From the NCBI GenBank assembly GCA_004835665.1, contig RBKR01000022.1, positions 62,001-126,000 of the forward strand: DNA of 64,000 nucleotides, given 5' to 3'. This stretch comes from Phoma sp. XZ068 (Eukaryota > Ascomycota > Dothideomycetes > Pleosporales > Didymellaceae). Under the pieces are notes generated by a model. The model made no database searches, had not been told where the DNA came from, and was given only the letters and a program-made list of their open reading frames with translations. The stretch's first letter is position 1, and every line of letters begins with the position of its first letter. The position numbers and the translations under genes are program-made. Shown piece by piece: positions 32,265 through 44,251 of the stretch.

Positions 32265-34503
32265 ATGAAGGAGGAGGTTGCTTATCCCTCAACAAGCCCC
32301 GATGCATCCTCCAATTCACTCACACCAGGCGATGCGCCACCAAAGAAGAAGCAGAAGAGGAACAAACCGACTCTAAGCTGTGAGGAATGCGTTGAGCGCA
32401 AAACCAAGGTACCTTCTTGTTCCTGCATTGAGATCCGCTGGTCTTCGTTCCGTGGGAGTACCTGCGTCATGACTCTAAAGAGTGCCAAACTGACGCTGCG
32501 TAGTGTGATCGCAGCCGTCCTCATTGTCTGGCTTGCATCAAGCGACAATCAATATGCAAATACTCAGAAATCGCAAACCTTATCGCAACATCTGCAGACG
32601 GGTAAGGTCTCACATCTTGTACAACGAGTCCTGCAATGCCGTTGCTAAGCAATCCCACAGCGTTGGCGCCGCGCGTAATTCGGGACGATCCAGGAAGCAG
32701 CAGCACAAACCGCCTCAACTGCAGCTTGGCAGCGACTCGCAACCCCATCCACTTCCTGTTCAGGTAATTCCCCAGTCTTCTTATTCCCGTTACACCTGTC
32801 ATTGCCGCGTGAACGGGTGTTCGTGTGTTGTTCGGCTCCACGCGGATGGGCTGTGACGCGCAGTATGCACAGACCAGTCTGCCGGCAATCGCTGACCCAC
32901 ATGACAGGTTCATGCCCAAGTACCGACGCCAGTAAGGGCGCAATATCGCAGCGTATCTCTTTCTTCTTCAGGTTCTTCGCCATTTTTACTGTCCAATGTG
33001 CCGTTTTCGAGTAGAGCTCCGCAGCCATTCTTTGGCCTCGGCTCCGAACATCCCTTCGCCAACTACTGGACCAGTCGGGGCGGCCTTGCTGAAGTTGTAG
33101 GAGTGCTGCCAGCGAAAGAACAGGCCGACATTCTTGTCGACAAGTACTTCGATGCTGTTGACCCAGTGTATCCTATGATACACCGGCGGAACTTCTATGC
33201 CGACTATGAGCGCTTCTGGGCTATGCCACTGGAGGAAAAGCAGGTTGCTGATCCAGTGATGGTGGCTTTGCACTTTGTGGTATATGCCATGGGCACCCAG
33301 TTCATCCACACTCCATCTAACCAGGAAAGGGCGCAAATTGCCGAGTTTTACGTTTCAGCAGCGCAGCAAGCGCTAAGGTTGTCGTCGTATCTGAGCAGAG
33401 CGTCGGTCAGGACCCTGCAAGCTATGGTACTAATAGGCTACTTCCTGATGAACGACAACCACGCTTCTGATGCTTGGGCATTTGGCGGTGTCCTGGTGCG
33501 GCAAGCATACGCCATGGGGCTCCACCGGGACCCAGACGTCATAGCTTCGCGCTGTTCGCGGAGCGACAAGCAGCAGCGGCGCAAGCTCTGGCAGGCCATC
33601 TTTTTCCAGGATACCTTCCTCACTGTACTCCTCAAACTCCCGCCTACGACCACGTTCTCCGATGTCCGGCCGGAATCCCTTGACGATTCGCTCGACGATT
33701 ATTCCATGCCAAATGGCACCTCAAATGGCAACACCGACCCCGTCCTCAATCCCATGAGCATCACCCACATCGCCCAACTCAAAGACGTCTACCCGACCTA
33801 CGAACTTGCAGATCGCCGCTACATCCGCTCCATGTGGCACATGGCCAACCTTGTCTCGCGCACAGTCTGCACCCCGCGCTCCCTCTCAACCCCGCTCACC
33901 ACCTCATTAACCCACAAGACTTCGCTAGTGGAGGAGTACTTCGCCCTACACCGCAGCTTCCCCCCAGACTTGACTGCATCAGACGATGCCACCATTCAAC
34001 AACTGGCTGAGACAAATCCGCGCTCGTTACGGCAGAACCTGTTCTTCAGAAGTAATTTCTGGCATTGTGTCATGGTGATTCAAAGCGATGAGAATCCGAC
34101 AGAGGGGTATTCTTGTGAGGTCAAGGGGTGTTTGGAGGCTGCAAGGATGGCGGTACAGAGTTTCTTCCATTTCTGGGAGTATTTGAGAATCGATGCGAGT
34201 GTGTGGTGGGTGTTCCAACACAGGGCTTTCGAGGAGGCTGTAAGTCATCATCCTTTGTATCTATTTCTCATTTGGATGAGTACTAACGAGCGACAGCTCC
34301 TTATTGCGCGGATATTAGGTCAGCAGGAGCAGCCGCTGTCTCCTGGACACAACGGACCGCCTAGTACTGATCCCTTACTGAGGATGGCAAAGGAGGACGC
34401 GAGGAAGTGTCTTGAGATTCTGGATTTAGTGGGCATTGCGCCGGAGATGCAAAAGACAAGGACCGAGGTCTTGAGGACCGCGTTTGCGGATATTCTGTGG
34501 TGA
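32265..34503 (+). CDS. Zn2Cys6 fungal transcription factor
   Basis: Five exons, 32265-32408, 32504-32601, 32661-32763, 32908-34239 and 34297-34503, with all phases agreeing, giving 627 residues. The binuclear cluster is split by intron 1: CEECVERKTK|CDRSRPHCLACIKRQSIC, i.e. C-x2-C-x6-C-x6-C-x2-C-x6-C, preceded by a basic KKKQKRNK patch. A linker leads to a Fungal_trans regulatory domain (DPVYPMIHRRNFYADYERFW, then LQAMVLIGYFLMND and AFGGVLVRQAYAMGLHRDPD). Such factors bind CGG half-sites as dimers and control metabolic or secondary-metabolite genes. No obvious target cluster is adjacent. Intron 3 (144 bp) and the Ser-rich segment before residue 150 are the least certain parts. The last intron has a perfect TACTAAC branch and is in frame. 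Confidence 0.85.
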
Positions 34504-35146
34504 TTGCACAAGGAGTTATTTGGAGTGTTTCTCTGGCTGGTTCGCTGTTATGGATACCTCTGTTGTAAATTCGTAGGAATATAATACATTACCCCAGCGG
34601 CCCACTCGTCTACAAAAAGGCCTTCATGATGACTATTCAGCACTCCTAGTATCATACCACAGGGATAGCTAATTTCTCCTCTTAGACTGGACCTTGATAA
34701 AGAGCTTGCACACCTTCTACTTGATCGCGGTGAAGTTTGAGCCCACACCGAATTGAGCAATGGATGATTGCATTGTGCAAAAGCACCATCATCTTCGTTA
34801 CCCACATCACTCAGATTTTGTGGTTCCACTGAATTGAAGCAGATATTAAAGCGCATCTTGGGAATTCATAGATGCGTATTCGCGACACACCTTTGTCCGT
34901 GCTTTGACATGATTGGCTGCCTGAAACGTGGGGGCGCCGAGCAGCCTTCCAGAACTTCCGAAGCAGTGGCGCGTCATCTTCATAATGCCATCCATCACCG
35001 CTGCCACAATAGTCATTTTCATCAGCAACTCGCATGTTCCTTATTAGCTAAATGTTTTGATAGGGCTGTATTTCTACTGTAACCTGTACAACGGTGACAG
35101 CGATTGCGCGCATTACGCCAACGACTTTTCTTGATTGCCCCAGGCA
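34504..35146. other. Intergenic region upstream of the MTC6-like gene
   Basis: No supported gene. Short frames on both strands are unsupported. Confidence 0.35.
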
Positions 35147-37136
35147 ATGTCGTCAAATAACAACCTTTACAACCCAGACCAGGCTGCTATAGATACACGT
35201 TGGATACAGCCTTGGAGCGAGGCCTTTAGGGTAAGTTACGACCATTGCGCACGTGGTTGCCCCCGATCACATAATTGACGTGCCACAGGGGCAACGCGAT
35301 GTTGGGTTACGCATTCCTGTCAATTATCACACCTTGGCAGCAGTCTCTTTGACACAAGCCTGCTTTGTTGATAATCAGTTTGAACACAATGCGTTTTTGA
35401 AATGCTTTTCGAACCTTCTTGGCGTTGGCTTCCCACGATTCGAAGTTGATGTGTATTGGGACGTACTCCGATCGGTATGGAGTTTGTGTCCAGTACAGCT
35501 TCCACAGGACGACACTGAAGTCCAAAATAACGCACCCGTGGTCACTGCCTCCACCATTTCGGTATCTACGGGGAGCGCGAATGCTAGAGTGCCAGAGACT
35601 ACTGCTACGTTACCACAGAACTTAAAATTTCGCCAGGAAGGATCAGGATCCAGTCAAATCGCTTCAGCATCTTCTGCGACAGCCGGATCGGCCTCTTCAA
35701 TTTCCCCTGATGCCACGAGCGCTTCTGCACAACCGACTGTCATCAGCTACCCAACCGTGAATGGCCCACCACTTTTGCAGATTGGACGATATAATTGCAC
35801 GTCACAAATGACTTTAGGCCTTTTGACTGGATTACTAGACGACTTCCTCAAGGAGACGTCCACTACTACTGGTGCAAGTATCACGTTTCTCAATCTCAAT
35901 ATTCACGCTGCAGCCTCTTTGTCAAATCCAAATGGTCCGGCCCAGCAGCTTACCCAGGATCAAACACCAGAGTCTGGCGACCTGCTAAGTGAGATTCTAA
36001 ACGGAAACCTATCGGATGTTCTGTACTCCCCAAAAACCTTGGGAGAACAGCGCACGAACTTGAATAGCAGCTGGTACAACGTTGAGTGGGAGAATCTCCC
36101 TGCGCAAGGGTACTATCAGACATCAAAGAGCGTTGCGGGCAATATTATTACAGCATCAGGCTGGCCGACTGAGGCCTTGATGGAGTTCCAAGAACTGAAA
36201 AGATTGATTGCGAGTTTTGGCAAGGTCGACCAGCAGATGGCCGCCTACGACATTACAGGCGATTTTGACGACATTTTCCCCCCAGGCACGATCACTGAAC
36301 AGCGACAGACATCCTTCGGTACTACAGGACAACTTGACTCCGGGTGCTTTTTCCCGTCTTCGGATCAAGTAGTGACTCAGCAGACAAACTCCTCGTTCGC
36401 TCGTGCTTCACCACCCTCGATCAGCATCGATGCGAATACCGATCTCATCAATTCCATATCGTCTGTGTCTAACTTGACACGGTGCGGCATCAGTCCTTTT
36501 CTCAACCAAAGTCTTGCAGGCACAACAGCGGACAAGAACCCCTTGCCCTATGCTGCGTATGTCCGTTCGACATTATGGTCCTGGGCGCCCGGTCAGCCAC
36601 TGAACGTCACCCGAGGTGGTTCGACTGCCAGTCGCTGTGCGGTCATAACCAGTTCACCTTATCCCGGCCGATGGGAGGCCACGGATTGTGTCAACAATTA
36701 CCGTGCAGCTTGCCAGGACCCGTTGCAGCCGTATTACTGGGAGCTCTCCTCGGATACGTCTAGCTTCAACGGCGCTGAGGCACTGTGTCGCTCGCCGTTG
36801 AAGTTCGCTGTTCCGCACACTCCCCTTGAGAATGCACATCTGTATGCTGCTTTACAGAAGTCCCGTGAGCCCAACCAGCCAGTCTACGTTGACTTCAACC
36901 AGCTTGGCACCCCAGACTGCTGGGTTATTGGCATCAACGGCACTTGTCCCTACCTGCAATCCACTGATACGAATCGAACTCGGATCGTCGTTATCCCTAC
37001 GGTTGCAGCTGTTATTATATTCGTATTAGCGGCATTTACTTTTTTCGTCAAGTGTGCATCGAACAGGCGAGAAGATAGGAGAGGAAGAGGTCGGAAAATG
37101 GTGGGTGGATGGGAATATGAAGGTGTACCTAGTTAG
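35147..37136 (+). CDS. MTC6: Maintenance of telomere capping protein 6 (MTC6) homologue
   Basis: Two exons, 35147-35230 and 35289-37136, with a 58 bp intron (GTAAGT to CCACAG), giving 643 residues. The splice restores WSEAFRGQRDVGLRIPVNYH, the conserved MTC6 N-terminus, followed by NLLGVGFPRFEVDVYWD. The luminal or extracellular part has many cysteines and about ten N-glycosylation sequons (such as NCTS, NLSD, NSSW, NVTR, NGTC). WVIGINGTCPYL is a family motif near the end. One C-terminal membrane span (VVIPTVAAVIIFVLAAFTFF) is followed by a short basic cytosolic tail (RREDRRGRGRK), so it is a type I membrane protein. The yeast gene was named from a genetic interaction with telomere-capping mutants, and its biochemical role is unknown. 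A Ser/Ala/Thr-rich insert lies around residues 125-180. Confidence 0.85.
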
Positions 37137-37246
37137 TCAGATGCCGTGAGCCATTCTATATATTACAGGTCCCAGTGTGCTTGCTAATATCCTACATTGC
37201 ATACAATACTTAACATCATGACCTATGAAAACACGTGCTTGCCGTG

Positions 37247-38221
37247 CTAAGTATCATATGGCAGATAATACTCACCTTCGCAGTCCATGTCATGATCGGA
37301 GATCCACGCGAATTCGTCTTCAGTCTCATCCATTGGATCATCGCTCAGGTGACCCTCCTCGATCAGATGCCGCTGCTCGATCAGATGCCGCTGCTCGATC
37401 AGATGCCCCTTTTCGATCGTATCCCGAACCGACTGGATTATGCCGTCCTTCACTTCGTCAGTTGCGACAAGGCCGATATCTTCAAGAACAAGACCAGCCC
37501 AAGCATTTACGTCCCAGTCCTCGCTCAACACCGGCTGGTCGCGCAGCCGAGCGTTGATTGCGTTCTTCAAGTCCGCTTCGAACTGCGACTTATCAGCCGC
37601 AAGCTGTTGCTTCTCGGCCCGTAGTGATTCGAGCCATTGCTGTACCTGCTCTTTAGTCACTTTTAATTCGAGGCCAACTCCATTTGATGTGTCGTTAGCG
37701 TTCCGCTTCAGCTCACGAGTCTCGGCGTCTCGGCGGTTGATATCCTTAATCGCTGCGTGATACTGTTTCATATACATTCGGCGGCAGTCATCCTCATCCT
37801 CATCATACAATGCTCGTGCGATGAGATTCAGATACGGAACCGTTCGCGGCCAGGTCTCCTTCGGGTGGTACGGTGATAGTAGCGCGAAAACCTTACGCTC
37901 TTTACCTGCTGTCACTGCATCCCAGTCAGCTGGCGTTACAGGCTCATTGGCATTGAACCTCGTCACCAACACCTGTAGCTCCTCGCATACAACCATGACC
38001 TCCTCCCACCAAGCGTTGTACATGTCTTCAAAAGCATCGTCAGCTGCGTCTTGCGCACATATCTCATCGATGCGTTGGTTGTTTGCTTCTATCCAATTGT
38101 TCTGCTTGATTAGGCAGCGGTCGTGCCAGATCTGAGCAATGCGTTCCAGACGCATCTCGCGACGCAAGGCCTCAAAACCAGCACTATTGGTGTCTGTGAG
38201 GTGTTCGTCGCGACAGACCAT
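37247..38221 (-). CDS. Hypothetical coiled-coil protein with short HLIE repeats
   Basis: An unbroken frame of 324 residues read leftward from ATG 38221. Composition is strongly charged and helical, with a likely coiled coil around residues 165-225 (KEQVQQWLESLRAEKQQLAA). Near the C-terminus a six-residue unit is repeated (EKGHLIEQRHLIEQRHLIEE), encoded by an 18 bp tandem repeat. An acidic tail follows (DDPMDETEDEF). No domain is recognised, and no signal peptide or membrane span is seen. It is convergent with MTC6, 110 bp apart. Clean length and codon regularity support a real gene. Confidence 0.6.
   Translation of the reverse strand: MVCRDEHLTDTNSAGFEALRREMRLERIAQIWHDRCLIKQNNWIEANNQRIDEICAQDAADDAFEDMYNAWWEEVMVVCEELQVLVTRFNANEPVTPADWDAVTAGKERKVFALLSPYHPKETWPRTVPYLNLIARALYDEDEDDCRRMYMKQYHAAIKDINRRDAETRELKRNANDTSNGVGLELKVTKEQVQQWLESLRAEKQQLAADKSQFEADLKNAINARLRDQPVLSEDWDVNAWAGLVLEDIGLVATDEVKDGIIQSVRDTIEKGHLIEQRHLIEQRHLIEEGHLSDDPMDETEDEFAWISDHDMDCEGEYYLPYDT
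37361..37414 (+). repeat. 18 bp tandem repeat, three units, inside a coding region
   Basis: Units GATCAGATGCCGCTGCTC at 37361-37378 and 37379-37396 are identical. The third, at 37397-37414, differs at three positions. The repeat is in phase with the leftward gene and encodes HLIExx units, so copy-number change would not shift the frame. Confidence 0.85.
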
Positions 38222-39998
38222 GTTGACTTACTAGTAGAATCGTGCTGATAGTTGATACAAGGATGCGTCGAGTAGGTACAAAGAGCCCAGTGGGATTACC
38301 GAAGCAGTTGAAGAACGCTGCACTAGAAGTGGATCTGTCGAATCTACCACTTTTTGGACGAAGATTAATCATGTCCTTCCTCGCGGTGCAGTATGCCCGC
38401 ACAACGTTTCCACTGGCTTGCACAAGGCACCGTATAGCGAGTGAAATGATCACAATAAACACCGACTATGCACTCTTATTGGCATTATCGCCGAACAATG
38501 TCACTACGCATGTTACCACCCGGTAGACCAAGATAGAGTTACTTTTGCCCCATAAAGTGGTTTTGAGAACGATTCACGTACACCCCAGCAGCAGGAATTG
38601 GCAGAGCGTAGAGCCCAGCAAGGCTCTTATTTTCAAGCAGTCACGATCACTTCTCCAATGCAAGAAATGTGAATCCTGTGGTACTTTCCGCTTTCCATGC
38701 CAACAAAAGAGCAAGGAAGCCTCCAACCCACATATACCTCGTAGATCCTTACTCACACGTGGCAGAATCAATGCCAATGACCATTAGAGTGCTGTTCATG
38801 CAGTGGCCGAGCCAAAAAAATAAAAAATACGAGGAGCACCAGAAAGCTCGGTATTAAGAAGGACAGTTGTGTCATTGATGAGTATGGACGGAGCAGATGC
38901 ACCAGACACTTTTCGATGCTGCAGGCCAAGCTTGTAGGCGTCCTGCATGCCCGATATCAACCTCGAGGCGACCAGAACTTCCTGTAGAGTTCAGCTTTGG
39001 CAAAAGCTGCTGATGATGTTGTAGACAGCATTTGCTACTTCATGTTATGTATGGGTTGCTGGAAGCCTTTGCAGAACGGGTAACATATTTGTTCCTCAAC
39101 ATGGAAGAGAAAGAAGGATGGCCATTCTTCACAAGATGCAGATTTAAGGCACATCTAGACAACTTGAGAACTTTCATTCATCCCTCGCCTCGGTGACGAG
39201 CAGCCCCATTCGAATTGGTCGGGAAAAAGAAATTCTAGTTAGCGTCGACAACTTGGCAGCATCACAAACTTGATAGCCATTGATCACCATCAAAGCTTCG
39301 GCGATCATCCAAGCCCTATTAGCAGAATCTTTACAGCCTTTTCATCATCAACGCCTTGTATGCATAGTACCTCAGAATAAGTCACAATCGGCCCGCTTTA
39401 GACGGGCCGAAACGACACACCGCTATCTTGTGGCGGATATCAGCATTCGAGAACAACAGAGAAACAGCAGCACTGTCAAGAAGATGCGATACACGGAAAG
39501 ATTATGAAAGACATCCTAAAAAAGCTAGAGCAAGTTACATATGGCTCAAATGGAACTTCAGACCCCGTTGTACAAGGACTTCTCTGAACACTGCAGGCAC
39601 ACGACTCATGCCGATTCTCCACCTCCCCACACGGTCCGTCACCACTACACCTAACGTAGCTTAGATTGACGCTCTGAAGTCCCTATCAATTTCGATGAAC
39701 CTTCGAAGCCAATCAAATAGTGCTGAGTTGTTCTTTTGAGCCAACTCCGGCGTGATTGCCACAAGCCTCGTCAGCTTGTGACTTGCATATGTTGGGGATG
39801 CGCGAGCACATCCGATGCACTTCAAAAGCAAGAAAGATAGTTGTGTGATCGACGTGCACGCGAGCGCTTACCGGAGATATTTTACATGATAACGACATCA
39901 AAAGGATCTCTACCCCTACCAAATATTGAGCGACCACGACGATCGCCCTCACACCATCGATACCTCTGAAACCATATCGTTTTAAAATCGTATCCAAT
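38222..39998. other. Intergenic region, no supported gene
   Basis: 1.8 kb, moderately AT-rich, with A-runs near 38815-38830. Frames up to about 94 codons exist on both strands, but none has a domain or splice continuity. Confidence 0.4.
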
Positions 39999-40837
39999 AT
40001 GTCAGGCGTTATTTGTACATGGGCGGCCAACATCCCCCAATCCTCGGAGCAATGGTACGAGGACAAGTACATTCCTTCCATGGCGTCGAAGCTAGCACAA
40101 CACGCTGTGCACTGTGAGGTAGTCGAAACTGGGCTTGACGACGAAGTTGATGGTGTTGGGACGCATGAGGCGCCTTGGAGATGGCTCACAGTATACGAGA
40201 TCGACGATGCAGGCAAGGCGACAGATGCGACGTATGATGAGAGCAACCACCCGGCAATGACAGGAGAACTGCTTGGTTCGAGATTTGATGTGAGGACGTA
40301 CGAGGAGGTTAAGCGGTGGCAACAGGGAGACTGGCAGGGCGGTATGCAAACATGCACTTTCTCTCCTGGTTGTGAAATTCAAAGCTGATGAAATTGCAGA
40401 TCATGCAGACATAGTGAGTGTGGCTGTGATGGAGTGGCAGGTCGAGGAGGGGAATGAGAAAGAGGTTATCGACTTCTACCAAGCCGAAGCGGCCCCAACA
40501 ATTGCAGCATCGCCCGATGTCCTTAGGTTTCGGATGTTCAAGGTCAAGAATGCGACTGTACTGAAGGCGGGGTCATATGACACACTTGAGAAGAAAAGGC
40601 TGCATACGTACCTTACCCTGGCGGAGCTAGAGAGCGAGGAGTGGCCGTGGGATGTGGTCATTGCGCTGGGCGAGAATCCGAAGTGGAGGGAGTACTTTGA
40701 GGGACAGAAAAAGGTCGTAAGTGGCCTTCGTTTTTATTATGACAATGGAGACTGACATAGAACAGAGATGGCAGAGTAGCCATTACCTGGTCAAGAGGTC
40801 TTACCCCGACCCGGACGAGGATGAAGAGGATGCATAG
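39999..40837 (+). CDS. Two-domain EthD/dimeric alpha-beta barrel protein
   Basis: Three exons, 39999-40341, 40400-40716 and 40766-40837, with introns of 58 and 49 bp, giving 243 residues. Each half has the strand-helix pattern of a dimeric alpha-beta barrel: the first opens with GVICTWAANIPQSSEQWYED, and the second with VSVAVMEWQVEEGNEKEVID. Such proteins include EthD-like and monooxygenase-like enzymes and many catalytically uncharacterised fungal proteins. No cofactor motif is visible, so no reaction can be assigned. The C-terminus is acidic (DPDEDEEDA). It is cytosolic by absence of targeting signals. A separate single-domain EthD protein is encoded at 56424. Confidence 0.75.
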
Positions 40838-41651
40838 CGACACAGGAGAAACTCTGGTCGTTTTCGAAACCTGCAGCCTTCTGTACACAATACCGTGTGA
40901 GCTTAGTCCATCATTAGCGATTGTCTTTAGCGCTTAAGAACAATTGCACGAAGGTTGCAAGGGCTTAGTTAAACGCCTTCTGACTTTCCTTCGCTTACAG
41001 CTTGTCCTCATACGCTAGAAGGCAGCCCTTCCTGTGATCGCACCTTCTTATTTCCCTTTTTTGTTCGGCACGGACTCCTTACAACAACGCGTCCACTATA
41101 TGGCGCCTACTCCACACTATCCATACTGGTTATCCATGCAAGATAATTCGATAAGGTGAAGTCGCAGCCGTGACTCTTCTCAGTGGCAAAAAGCAATATG
41201 TAGTGAACATCTTGCTTATTACAACCAAGGTTCTGTACTGGTTCTGGAGTTCACGGTATCAAAGACGGCCATATGATCAGCCACATAGCGTCAGTGCCCA
41301 ATGAGCAGTCTGTTCTGCAATGTCGCGCCTGAGGGGTTGGTTTGTCTGTTGAGCATGAATCTCAAGACGACCGCAGTTTACGCACGCAAAAGCAGGGAGA
41401 GAGTTTGACAAGAGTCGGAAAAGGTAACTGGAAGCAGTTCCAAAAGTGATGGTGTGTAATTAAGGGCTCCGAGAAGAGATTGTGGAGCTGGGAGCGTAGC
41501 TAGATTGATGCAGGACAAGTGAGCAGCAACCATTCATACCTGCCTGAACCCTCAGACGATTCTTTGATTCAACTGATTAGCCCTTATATGTTCGCATCCT
41601 TTGCCAGTTGCTAGATCTTCACCGAATGCAGTTACTCTCCGCGCACAACCT
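40838..41651. other. Convergent intergenic region
   Basis: 0.8 kb between the 3' ends of two convergent genes. No gene is seen. Confidence 0.35.
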
Positions 41652-42098
41652 CTATAGCTTCGACTTTGGTGTGAAGCTCTTTTCCACCGCCTTCTTCCCC
41701 GCCCTGCTCACATCCTCGTCCTGCGCCGGTGTCCCTGTACTGCATCCAATAGCGCCGACTACGACCCCATCCAACATAATTGGAACTCCGCCGCCGATTG
41801 TGTTGAATCTGCCGCCATTTGTGTGGTTTATGCCGTAGGCTGGGCCGCCGGGCCAGACGTTCTCCTTGTATACAGATGTGGGGATCTTGTGGCCTGCGGC
41901 GGTAAATGCCTTGTCGATGGCGATGTTGATTGACGTCAACTTTGCGCCATCCATGCGAGCGAAGTTGAGGAGATGTGTTGCGTGGTCGACAATGGCGATG
42001 TTCATGGGAACACCGATCTCTTGGGCGCGTTGTTCGGCGGCAGCGACCGCGATGCGCGCTCCTTCAAGCGTGAGCGTGGGTATAGACTTCGTCGACAT
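41652..42098 (-). CDS. GlcG/HbpS family protein (DUF336)
   Basis: A single exon of 148 residues from ATG 42098. The whole length matches the GlcG/HbpS family: LEGARIAVAAAEQRAQEIGV helix, NIAIVDHATHLLNFARMDGA, the Asn/Gly-rich segment GGRFNTIGGGVPIML and GAIGCSTGTPAQDEDVSRAG at the end. Bacterial relatives bind haem or are linked to glycolate utilisation, while fungal members are uncharacterised. No signal peptide is seen, so it is probably cytosolic. It is divergent from the pseudogene starting at 42554. Length and motifs are complete, so it is likely functional. Confidence 0.85.
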   Translation of the reverse strand: MSTKSIPTLTLEGARIAVAAAEQRAQEIGVPMNIAIVDHATHLLNFARMDGAKLTSINIAIDKAFTAAGHKIPTSVYKENVWPGGPAYGINHTNGGRFNTIGGGVPIMLDGVVVGAIGCSTGTPAQDEDVSRAGKKAVEKSFTPKSKL

Positions 42099-42553
42099 TG
42101 TGCAATGTTCGCGTGTAAAAACTTTCTGGCGGTTGTGAGCACAATTGTAGGCCTACATGGTCACTGGGAAGTAAGTGTTATCGGATATTGCAGGATGCGG
42201 AGAACGGGCCTCGGTTGACAGGGATGACGTATCAGAAGGTGTCGGCGACCCAGCCGCCATCGATATCAACGCGCTACGGGCCGGATCCCGCATGCCCTCG
42301 TTCCATTACATCTGGTGTAAGAATATGAGGAAGTTATAGCTTGACTGCGTTGCATCTTCAGCTTCACCATTTTGTGATTCTCTTTGTTGAAAAATGCTCC
42401 GTTTGTGAAATTGCCTTGTCACGAGTTGCCAGACTCTGCAACGTCATCTCTCCTTTCTCCTTTTTCTCCGCCTCTCTTTACCTTTGGCAACGTATTGTCC
42501 TTGGGCAAGCTACAGACCCATGATTTCCTTGTGACACCAGGCCCCGCAACCAA
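42099..42553. other. Intergenic region between the GlcG gene and a pseudogene
   Basis: 455 bp, presumably with the GlcG promoter. No gene is seen. Confidence 0.35.
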
Positions 42554-43969
42554 ATGCGAAACAACACAGCGCCCACAGAGTGACTCTTTGACGAGACGTG
42601 GCACGACAAGCTGCGCGACTTCAACATGATAGTCGTGTGTGCTACACATCGAGACCTAGACATCAAGACTGGAGAGCTTGTGGAGACCGACAGCTGGTAT
42701 CCAGACGCAGTGCCCGTTGAGGCGCTTCTTCCGCCAGGTGTACCACTCTCAGCAAAGGAGATCTGCGCCTACTACCCTCATCATGTCCGTTGGCAGGATG
42801 TTATGTTGCGCTTGACATGAAACAACTACCGTGGGCCAGACATTATCGGCGTGCAGGCATGTTTGAGATCTTACTCAATATCTCATTAATACTTGCTAAC
42901 GGTCAATGCTAGACGTCACTTCGCGGAAGTCCCCAGGACGAAATGTTGCCTGTAGTCATGAATCAGATTCAGCGCGACGCTGTTAAATGCCTCTTTCTAG
43001 CGTTCGAGACAAACGGGTATGAGGGCCGGGGAGATGCAGATATCCACACCAGCAATCTGAAACCTGGCGCATACCTCGAGAAAAAAATGAACAGTTTTAC
43101 GGTACCCACCTTCGACGACTTGTTACACGGTCTGCTATTTCTGCCGTCTGGACAAGATGCGCGAGAGCTCACTTAATGCATGACATGGTACCTTGGCCAC
43201 TGCAACGCTTTCGTTCCGAAGCTCGAGTTCAATGTGCTGCATACCCAAGCTCTGTTTTGCGCGTTGACACTACCATCAGTCCCTATTGGTTCGCAAAACC
43301 TGAATCAGCTTGCACTGAAGGAGTGGCAAGAGCAGGGAACTATTGACAAGGCTGAGCTTACGGCAGCAGCGCCTGGTGACGACGAAAGAGCGGATAAGGG
43401 GCATGTAGCGAGTCAGCGTCCAAGGCTGCAAGCCATGTTTGACATCTACGATGACCCGGTGCACTTGAAGGTGAGACTACACATACCCATCCAGCACATA
43501 CTTACTTTCCCATTTTTGGCGCTGCACGGGATTGTTGGCGCAGCATTTCAATTAGGTATCGACCAAGCCCAGCGCCGGAGCGCAGCGAGAATGGAAAGTG
43601 CAGCGCCATCCGAGCATGCAACAGCACAGGACATGAAGGGTGAGGACACTCCCAAATACTCTCCAAAACGCCCACGTCAAGCTGAGTTTGACGGAATGAT
43701 ACCGCCAACGCAAACGCCAAAACGGCAAAAAAAAGCTCGTGGATAACCCTCCAGTAAAGGCAGTAGCGAAGACCCCAAAGAGACCTACAGTTTCTCCTAT
43801 TACGCTGCGCACTTTCACTCAACACTGTGGTCCTAAGAGGCCTCCAGTTTCGCCTTTTACACCGTACACTTCAAGTCAAAAACGTGGTCCAACCCAGCCT
43901 AACAACCGTCCTGTCAAACTCGAGAGCAGTCCGTTGAAGCAAGACTTCTTCCATCCTCGACTGCTGTAG
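42554..43969 (+). pseudogene. Decayed gene with three in-frame stops and a frameshift
   Basis: Reading from ATG 42554, coding-like sequence continues through TGA 42581, TGA 42818 and TAA 43174. The joined reading is coherent across each stop: TEWHD-type text (ETWHDKLRDFN) after the first, MLRLT-stop-NNYRGPDIIGVQ around the second, DARELT-stop-CMTWYLGHC around the third. An intron at about 42859-42910 would need a GC donor (CAG|GCATGT) and ends GCTAAC...CTAG. A second, in-frame intron is likely at 43471-43554. In the Lys/Pro-rich tail, the frame is lost at an A8 run (43727-43734) and continues in another frame to 43969 (KAVAKTPKRPTVSPITL). All three stops are one C-to-T change from CGA or CAA. 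The family resembles a lineage-specific Pleosporales protein of unknown function. That resemblance is from memory and unverified. Confidence 0.55.
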
Positions 43970-44251
43970 AGACATTAGATACTCTTCAGTGAAACTTAAT
44001 CCATTTTTTGGAGACCAGAATGAAGACGTGCTTTTGTATACACAAGTTCAGTAGATACGTAGAGCAAATGCATAGCAACATTCACGATTCAGCCTCGACG
44101 TTGATCCAATTAGCACGTACGACGCTTTGGATTTCGCGCTCTTTTGTGTCCTCATCACGGGATAGAGGTAGCACCAACGAGGCGGCACCGTATTGACGGC
44201 CAGCCATACAAACTGCTTCAATACGTTGTCAGGGGTGTTCAAAGTACCTAA
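43970..44251. other. Spacer between two decayed loci
   Basis: Short AT-rich spacer with no gene seen. Confidence 0.3.
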
